Assembly: GCF_003721225.1 (NCBI RefSeq)
Contig: NZ_RIZI01000089.1
Coordinates: 1-6,491, forward strand
Origin: Acidithiobacillus sulfuriphilus
Lineage (GTDB): Bacteria; Pseudomonadota; Gammaproteobacteria; Acidithiobacillales; Acidithiobacillaceae
Length of the DNA stretch: 6,491 nucleotides
Direction: 5' to 3'
The notes beneath the pieces are model-generated. The model saw nothing but the letters and a program-made list of their open reading frames with translations, searched no databases and had not been told where the DNA came from. A program made the position numbers and the translations under genes. Positions 6,177 through 6,491 of this stretch are shown here, piece after piece; within the stretch, counting starts at the first letter, position 1; every line of letters begins with the position of its first letter.

Positions 6177-6290
6177 GATGGTGAGTCCTCCTTGACCTTT
6201 TCGTGGATGAATTTCTGCCTTGGCACTTTGATGCCGTCCAGTTCAAGCGAGGACTCCCTTCTCCTGAACCCCCCGCTGCCCGTCCTGTAG
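5718..6290 (+). pseudogene. IS5-family transposase, 3'-truncated
   Basis: This begins MKPRKGAIKTDLFAAEL, a standard IS5-family start. ATG 5718 is preceded by GGATGGAG around 5697-5704. The N-terminal IS5 domain is clear (GRPPYPTETMVRILVLKRLYN, then NLPDRTTIWNFENR). The first catalytic Asp is D149 in QIIDATL, after which family similarity ends abruptly at about residue 152. The remaining ~38 codons (GESSLTFSWMNF... to TAG 6290) are foreign sequence read through by chance. The second Asp, the Glu and the whole C-terminal half of the catalytic core are missing, so the protein cannot transpose on its own. A full-length relative would be well over 300 aa. It is unlike the transposase at the left end of the window beyond shared family motifs. 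Confidence 0.85.
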
Positions 6291-6411
6291 GGGGAGGTAT
6301 CCATTACATCTCGTCAGAAACTGGAGACGTTGTACCGGTTCATTTTAGGGGCCGCCTATCGGCTTGCGGACATACTTGAACCCTGGGAGGACGATCAATG
6401 ATCGGTGTCAC
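6177..6411. other. Unassigned sequence between truncated IS and tandem repeats
   Basis: This 235-base stretch is of a different origin from the IS5 transposase before it. On the + strand the transposase frame resumes after TAG 6290 as ...RQKLETLYRFILGAAYRLAD...WEDDQ and stops at 6399-6401, which could be the C-terminal end of an unidentified protein. On the minus strand an ATG at 6304 opens a frame (MDTSPYRTGSGGFRR..., then ELDGIKVPRQKFIHEK) with plausible codon use. I recognise neither. It is probably a remnant of another mobile element or of the pre-existing locus. Confidence 0.4.
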
Positions 6412-6491
6412 GGGTCGGCAATATGGCGCCATTCCAGGGTCGGCATAATGGAGCCACCTTGGGGTCGGCGTAATGGCGCCACCTCAGGGTC
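6412..6491 (+). repeat. 25-bp tandem repeats, probable IS21-family terminus
   Basis: Copies start at 6412, 6437, 6462 and 6487 (the last cut by the window edge), an exact 25-base period. Each begins GGGTCGGC, followed by an ATGG core and GCCA, giving TGGCGCCA palindromes in copies 1 and 3. Copies 2 and 3 differ at only a few positions and copy 1 is more diverged. Multiple spaced copies of a GGGTC...TGGCG unit at the ends are characteristic of IS21-family elements, where they bind the IstA transposase. The tip may be the TGTCA just before the array (6406-6410). No istA or istB sequence is visible in the window, so the assignment is by pattern only. Confidence 0.65.

Noticed and set aside
1..6491. 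CRISPR array, tRNA or rRNA genes
   Set aside because: No spaced direct repeats with unique spacers and no tRNA- or rRNA-like sequence were seen; the only tandem array (6412 onward) has no spacers.

Overview
The window looks like a mobile-element-rich accessory region of a proteobacterium. This is inferred from IS5-family and probable IS21-family elements, a bacterial group II intron fragment and a lasso-peptide-type gene set; the species cannot be named. Base composition is mosaic. The IS genes and the ATPase half of the exporter are GC-rich (about 65% in hand-counted 60-base samples), while the cyclase and Fic genes are AT-rich (about 38% GC in one sampled line of the Fic gene). This suggests that an AT-rich biosynthetic island arrived by transfer and was then eroded by transposition. 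All convincing genes lie on the + strand.

Layout. Bases 1-995 are the right part of an IS5-family element with an apparently intact DDE catalytic core, cut by the window edge. Its right inverted repeat abuts a 5'-truncated lasso-peptide cyclase (C protein, asparagine-synthetase-like) at 973-2148, which keeps its whole ATP-using synthetase domain but has lost the N-terminal glutaminase-like domain. A possible 50-residue small gene (2167-2319) follows, then a complete exporter with fused membrane and ATPase domains (2340-4115). The spacer 4116-4488 holds only weak short ORFs. Next is an unusual gene (4489-5532) whose N-terminus resembles a catalytically degenerate C39 (bacteriocin-leader) peptidase and whose C-terminal half is a Fic domain. 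Its 3' end runs into the 5' end of a group II intron (from 5506), which is cut after about 108 bases by a second IS5-family element (5614 onward). That element's transposase is broken near 6176. An unassigned stretch follows, and the window ends in exact-period 25-base tandem repeats that resemble an IS21-type terminus.

Interpretation. Cyclase plus dedicated ABC exporter point to a lasso-peptide (RiPP) cluster. No canonical precursor and no canonical B protein (RRE plus transglutaminase-like leader peptidase) is visible. The pseudo-C39/Fic protein sits where a maturation protein would be expected. It is the most novel item here: it could bind the leader and/or transfer a nucleotide-derived group to the peptide or a partner. 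The cluster as it stands is probably a relic, because the cyclase is decapitated and the Fic gene's 3' end is disrupted, but it may report a lasso-cluster type that is intact elsewhere.
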